Assembly (NCBI GenBank): GCA_963931925.1
Contig: OZ007571.1
Coordinates: 11,903,160 to 11,967,159 of the forward strand
Direction of reading: 5' to 3'
From: Onchidella celtica
Lineage: Eukaryota; Mollusca; Gastropoda; Systellommatophora; Onchidiidae
Length of the DNA: 64,000 nt
Shown here: in pieces, positions 60,004 through 64,000 of the stretch
Position numbering within the stretch: the stretch's first letter is position 1
How the letters are laid out: the number at the start of each line of letters is the position of its first letter
Program-made: the position numbers and the translations under genes
Notes under the pieces: generated by a model
Seen by the model: the letters and a program-made list of their open reading frames with translations, nothing else
Database searches by the model: none
Told to the model about the DNA's origin: nothing

Positions 60004-62195
60004 GCTGCTGACATTTCTGTTCTGATCAATACTTGAATTGAAGCACTTTAGCTGAGCATGGCAGAAAACTAGTATACAGATAAACTGGACAGATAAATGT
60101 TACCGGGACTGACTTGGCATGAAGTCTTTGAGTTCAAATGAAAGAAACGTTGTACAAGACAAAACGTTTGGCTTCTATCACCAGAACCAGCTGCTTTTAC
60201 CTCTAGAAACCACACTGAATGCAAGGAAAGCAGAACAGCTGCCAGTAATTGTGTTCTGCCACACATTCATTGGACCATGATATGTCGAAACAGGGTTAAA
60301 GTGCTAAGGGTGTTGATAGTCGAGAGGAGGTAAAGTGCTACAGCTGTTGCATGCGATGGAATGAGTACTTGAACCTTCAGTCGGATAAATGTTACTTTTT
60401 TGCACATTTTGCAGCAGTTACAGGAGATATAGAATAGTTGTGGGAGCCGGGAGTGGGGAGGGGAGGAGAGAAGCTGCGGGAGCAGGGAGGGAACGTAATA
60501 AGATACATACGCCCTCACCCCTACCCATTCCTAGATAAAAAGGAGAGAGACTAAATTAGTTGAGAACGAAAAATACGTTTGTTTTACTTGTCTGTCACCA
60601 ATTGGTTTCACCATGCATGACACGCTCGCCCTACTTAGTCGCATTATTGTCCACAGCTTTAATGAGATGGGCATCATCGATATAATTATTTATAGTTAAA
60701 AAAACAGAATTGAGATTCTTGCAGGTAACAGTTTGCAGCCCTGCGTAACATTTATGATACGGACAGTAACGTAACAAAGCAAAACACAAAAAAAGACAGG
60801 CAAACTTTTTGCCTCTCCGGCTGTATCGTGTAGTAGCGGGCGGGCCACATAAATGCAACACAAACAAACAAGCGATCTTGAAATGCGGTGATTATGCTTT
60901 GAAATACATCTAAACTCAGCACAATAAGTCAAGGAACAACTTACATTTTCACATGTCAAAATAAAACTTCAGTATCTCGCAAACCCGTTATGTCTAATCA
61001 ACCAAACTGTAATGAACTCTTGTTAAAGCAAAATCGCGACCTCGTTTAGAATTCAAATTACACAGATGTAGGTAATCTGTGGTCTCAAAGACAGATTGTG
61101 GAAAAAATGAATAAATTGTGTTCAACCGTTCTTTGAAATTTTGTTCCTTGAATTACTGTGCTGAGTTTAGTTTCCGTAGCCTCAAGTCAATGAATAATGT
61201 ATGCTAGAAAAAAATATGCTTAACTAAAGATGCCAAAAGAAATGCCAAGAATGCAACCCAGTCAGGTCCATAGAAATGTAGAGTCTGTTTTGCCTTTAAA
61301 GATCATTTGCGGGCCAGATAATTATAATGTCCCAACATTAACTTTTGTTCACGGACCCGCCAGAAACACTTGACACGCCAGATCTTGCCCACAGGCAGTA
61401 GGTTGCCACCCCCGGAATAGTAGATCAAACCAAAATATGGTCAGTAACTCATAAGTTATCCAGGGCTGCCAACTATTTTTTCTCGGGTGGTTAACCCTGA
61501 AAACTCGTTGTATCAAATCAGTGACTGGGTACGGGTTGCTAGGTTACCGCATCAACAATAACAGTTCCTAAGATTTCTGTTATCCAGTTTAATATTTCAT
61601 TGCTATTTTAAAATGTTCTGTTGCCTAATCTGTTCTCAAGTAAGAATCAGTTTAAGGACTAGTTCTGTCCCAGAGTCCAGACTAGCGCCCGTCAACGGCC
61701 ACCCACGATATTCTGCGCCAGTTCTCAGCCAGGTCAAAGCCCACTTCTCGTCAAACTAATGGTAGGCCTGCCTAGTCACTGAAAAAGGGGCAGTCATTAA
61801 TGACCATCAGGGTTAATCTTGCCACCATTATCGTCCAAATTAAGGCTTGAGTAATTCTGAGGAAATTCATGGTGATTAATGACGAGTCAGTATGTAATGA
61901 GCTTCATTATAGACACCTTGTCAAAAGCGGTGGTTGTCGCCCTGTGTTAATGTATGCCGGAGTAGAGTGTGTATGCCTGTGCATGTCAGTGTGTGTGTTC
62001 TGTGAGCAGATTTTTGGGACCTGTGTTGTTGGGTGCCTGGGGGCTGTATGAAAGATGTGCAATATGGTATTTGGGATTTACGATTTGTTGGTTGTTGTTG
62101 TTTTATGTGAAAGCGTGAAACTCGACCTGCTGAAGTAAATCGTAAATGCCTGTGCGTCGCCGGGAAGTCCGGTGTGCCTATCTACTATACATATG
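60004..62195. other. Intergenic, no gene recognised
   Basis: Only short ORFs are present. The strand-reversed motif ggcaacctactgcctgtggg near 61390-61412 resembles a hAT terminus, but no partner end was recognised. Confidence 0.5.
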
Positions 62196-62201
62196 TGCAT
62201 A

Positions 62202-62283
<82 letters not shown>

Positions 62284-62383
62284 GGATGGATGGATGGATG
62301 GATGGATGGATGGATGGATGGATGGATGGATGGACGGACGGACGGACGGACGGACAAGCAGACAGACAGACAGGCAGACAGAT

Positions 62384-62477
<94 letters not shown>

Positions 62478-62521
62478 GGGTGGACGGACGGACGGACGGA
62501 CGGACAAGCAGACAGACAGAT

Positions 62522-62606
<85 letters not shown>
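62196..62606. repeat. Compound microsatellite (GATA)n(GATG)n(GACG)n
   Basis: GATA runs alternate with GATG and GACG runs and with the spacer acaagcagacagacaga, which appears twice, so the block has a higher-order repeat. The minus-strand Tyr/Leu/Ser/Ile-rich frame is an artefact. Confidence 0.97.
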
Positions 62607-64000
62607 TGATGGCGAGGTTGTGCTGTCATAGGGATTTCATTAGTTTATCCAAAATTTTCGTTTTTCTAGTACGGTCGGGCACAATGATCCAAGCCTGAAT
62701 GTGCGTATAATTATTGTCCGTTTAAGCAAACTAGTGGATGCATGCTTAGGCTACGTGTGTATTAGTGTACGTACATTGAATTTGAAACGAGACAGTGTGT
62801 GTACAAGTGGGATGGTTAAAAGGTACTTTCTCATCCTATTAACGCGAGTGTTCATGCTCCGTGTGCTCGGGCGCTCAGGCACACATGTATGTGTCTATGT
62901 TTATAATGGTAACAGCGTGTGAAAAATTGGGCAGGTATAATTAGTGTGTGCATGTAGCAAGCAAATGTACGTGAGTGTGATCGTTTTTCCAGCTACTGGC
63001 CTCTCCTGGAAAGAGAACCATTAATGATAGGGAATGACAGAATAACAGGAAACGAATAAATCTGATTAACCGTCCTTCTTGCCGCAATGCTTGTGCTGTA
63101 AATTATTCGTCCATGTATTTGCTCGTTTGTTGTTTGTATGTTTAAACATCAGCTTGTGTGTTTCTGTTTGTCTGAAAAGAGTCGTTTCGGGTGTGTGTGC
63201 ATTTGTTTGGAGTGTGTCTTAATGATTATTAACATAATGATATAAACATGATGCCTTGTAAAAATCTGTGATTTTTTTTCCAGTCAGTGTTGTATGTCTT
63301 CAAACGTTTGTGCCATCACCCGCATTATCATACTCAGCAACATTTCAACGACGAAAGATGGCATTCCAGCAAAACCGAATCGTTTCTCGTGCTATTTACA
63401 AACAAACCACTAGAACAAACATGATAGCTGCGATGTTTGGGCGTCAGTCCATAATACTGTAACCAGAAATTCAGTGAATGGTGAGAAATGAAATAAGAAC
63501 AGAAAATAGTGTTTGGAGATCTGGTGGTCTTTGGCTGCAATAGTAACCAAAAATAGCACACCGAAAGTCTAAACTACAATACAGAAAAAGGAAAGAGGTA
63601 TGGAAAAACAATCATTTTCCGTTGTAGAATCCAAACAGTCAACTCTCCTCCCTGCCTTTGACGACTAAGTGTAGGCGGCAGAAATACATAAACATACGAT
63701 TTATATTTAAAAAACCTTTGATTATCTATTATAACCTATTGCGCTGAGTTGAAGATACAGAGACACGACCGCTTTTATGTCATGGCAGAAAATAAAACAG
63801 CAGTTATCTGCCTGTGCACGGAAAACATATTGAAGACGTCAGTTCTGCTTATAGTAGACAAAACAATACTATTGATATTATAATAGGCTAAGCAAAGACG
63901 TACCCAGTTGTTAAGCGATCTTTTCTCAGTTCGTGTGTCAGAGTGTTACGTTCTAGTTGCTGGTGAACTTGACTTGCTAAATCTGGAGCCGTGATCTGTG
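62607..64000. other. Intergenic, no gene recognised
   Basis: AT-rich DNA with short ORFs. An acceptor-like tttttttttccag at about 63273-63283 precedes a 64-codon frame with no recognisable content. Confidence 0.5.

Noticed and set aside
62078-62629. 183-codon minus-strand ORF rich in Tyr, Leu, Ser and Ile
   Set aside because: Read-through of the GATA/GATG/GACG microsatellite.
63268-63462. Possible exon after an acceptor-like tttttttttccag
   Set aside because: No donor, partner exon or recognisable protein feature.

Overview
The window is animal nuclear DNA: AT-rich, intron-rich, full of microsatellites, and crowded with many transposon families. A Ty3/gypsy element, LINE fragments, tRNA-derived SINEs and MITEs beside a peptide-receptor-type GPCR fit a marine invertebrate. 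A mollusc or other lophotrochozoan is my inference; no marker in the window proves it.

The only host gene I can support is the 3' part of a rhodopsin-like (class A) G-protein-coupled receptor on the + strand. Five coding exons (5367-5490, 6559-6776, 19329-19500, 44026-44151, 45563-45817) have consensus splice sites and matching phases. They encode the end of the D/ERY motif, TM4, a glycosylated ECL2 with its cysteine, TM5, a Ser/Arg-rich third intracellular loop, TM6 (CWGP), TM7 (NPIIY) and the C-terminal tail. TM1-TM3 must lie to the left of the window. The introns total about 39 kb, the largest being 24.5 kb. A 3' UTR probably runs to about 47.1 kb.

The most notable element is an almost intact LTR retrotransposon (8244-16531) sitting antisense in the second visible intron. 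It has two LTRs of 1193 bp that look identical, a perfect 5-bp target duplication (AACGC), a 13-nt primer-binding site matching tRNA-Pro, a polypurine tract, and a single 1464-codon Gag-Pol ORF. The domain order is Gag, zinc knuckles, protease, integrase, GPY/F, reverse transcriptase, RNase H. Integrase therefore lies before RT, as in Ty1/copia, although the sequences are Ty3/gypsy-like. This is the arrangement of the rare Gmr1 group. One frameshift breaks RNase H. A diverged solo LTR of the same family, with its own 5-bp duplication, lies at 275-1433.

The large intron (19.5-44.0 kb) holds SINE heads, a Harbinger-type MITE with TTA duplications, two copies of a 316-bp MITE in inverted orientation, a second family whose other copy abuts the 19329 splice acceptor, hAT-type fragments, a 1.6-kb polypurine block, and 25-bp and 39-bp tandem arrays. 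Downstream of the gene (47-64 kb) I see no host gene, only a LINE 3' fragment, a hAT-type MITE, a SINE head, a 30-bp array and compound microsatellites.
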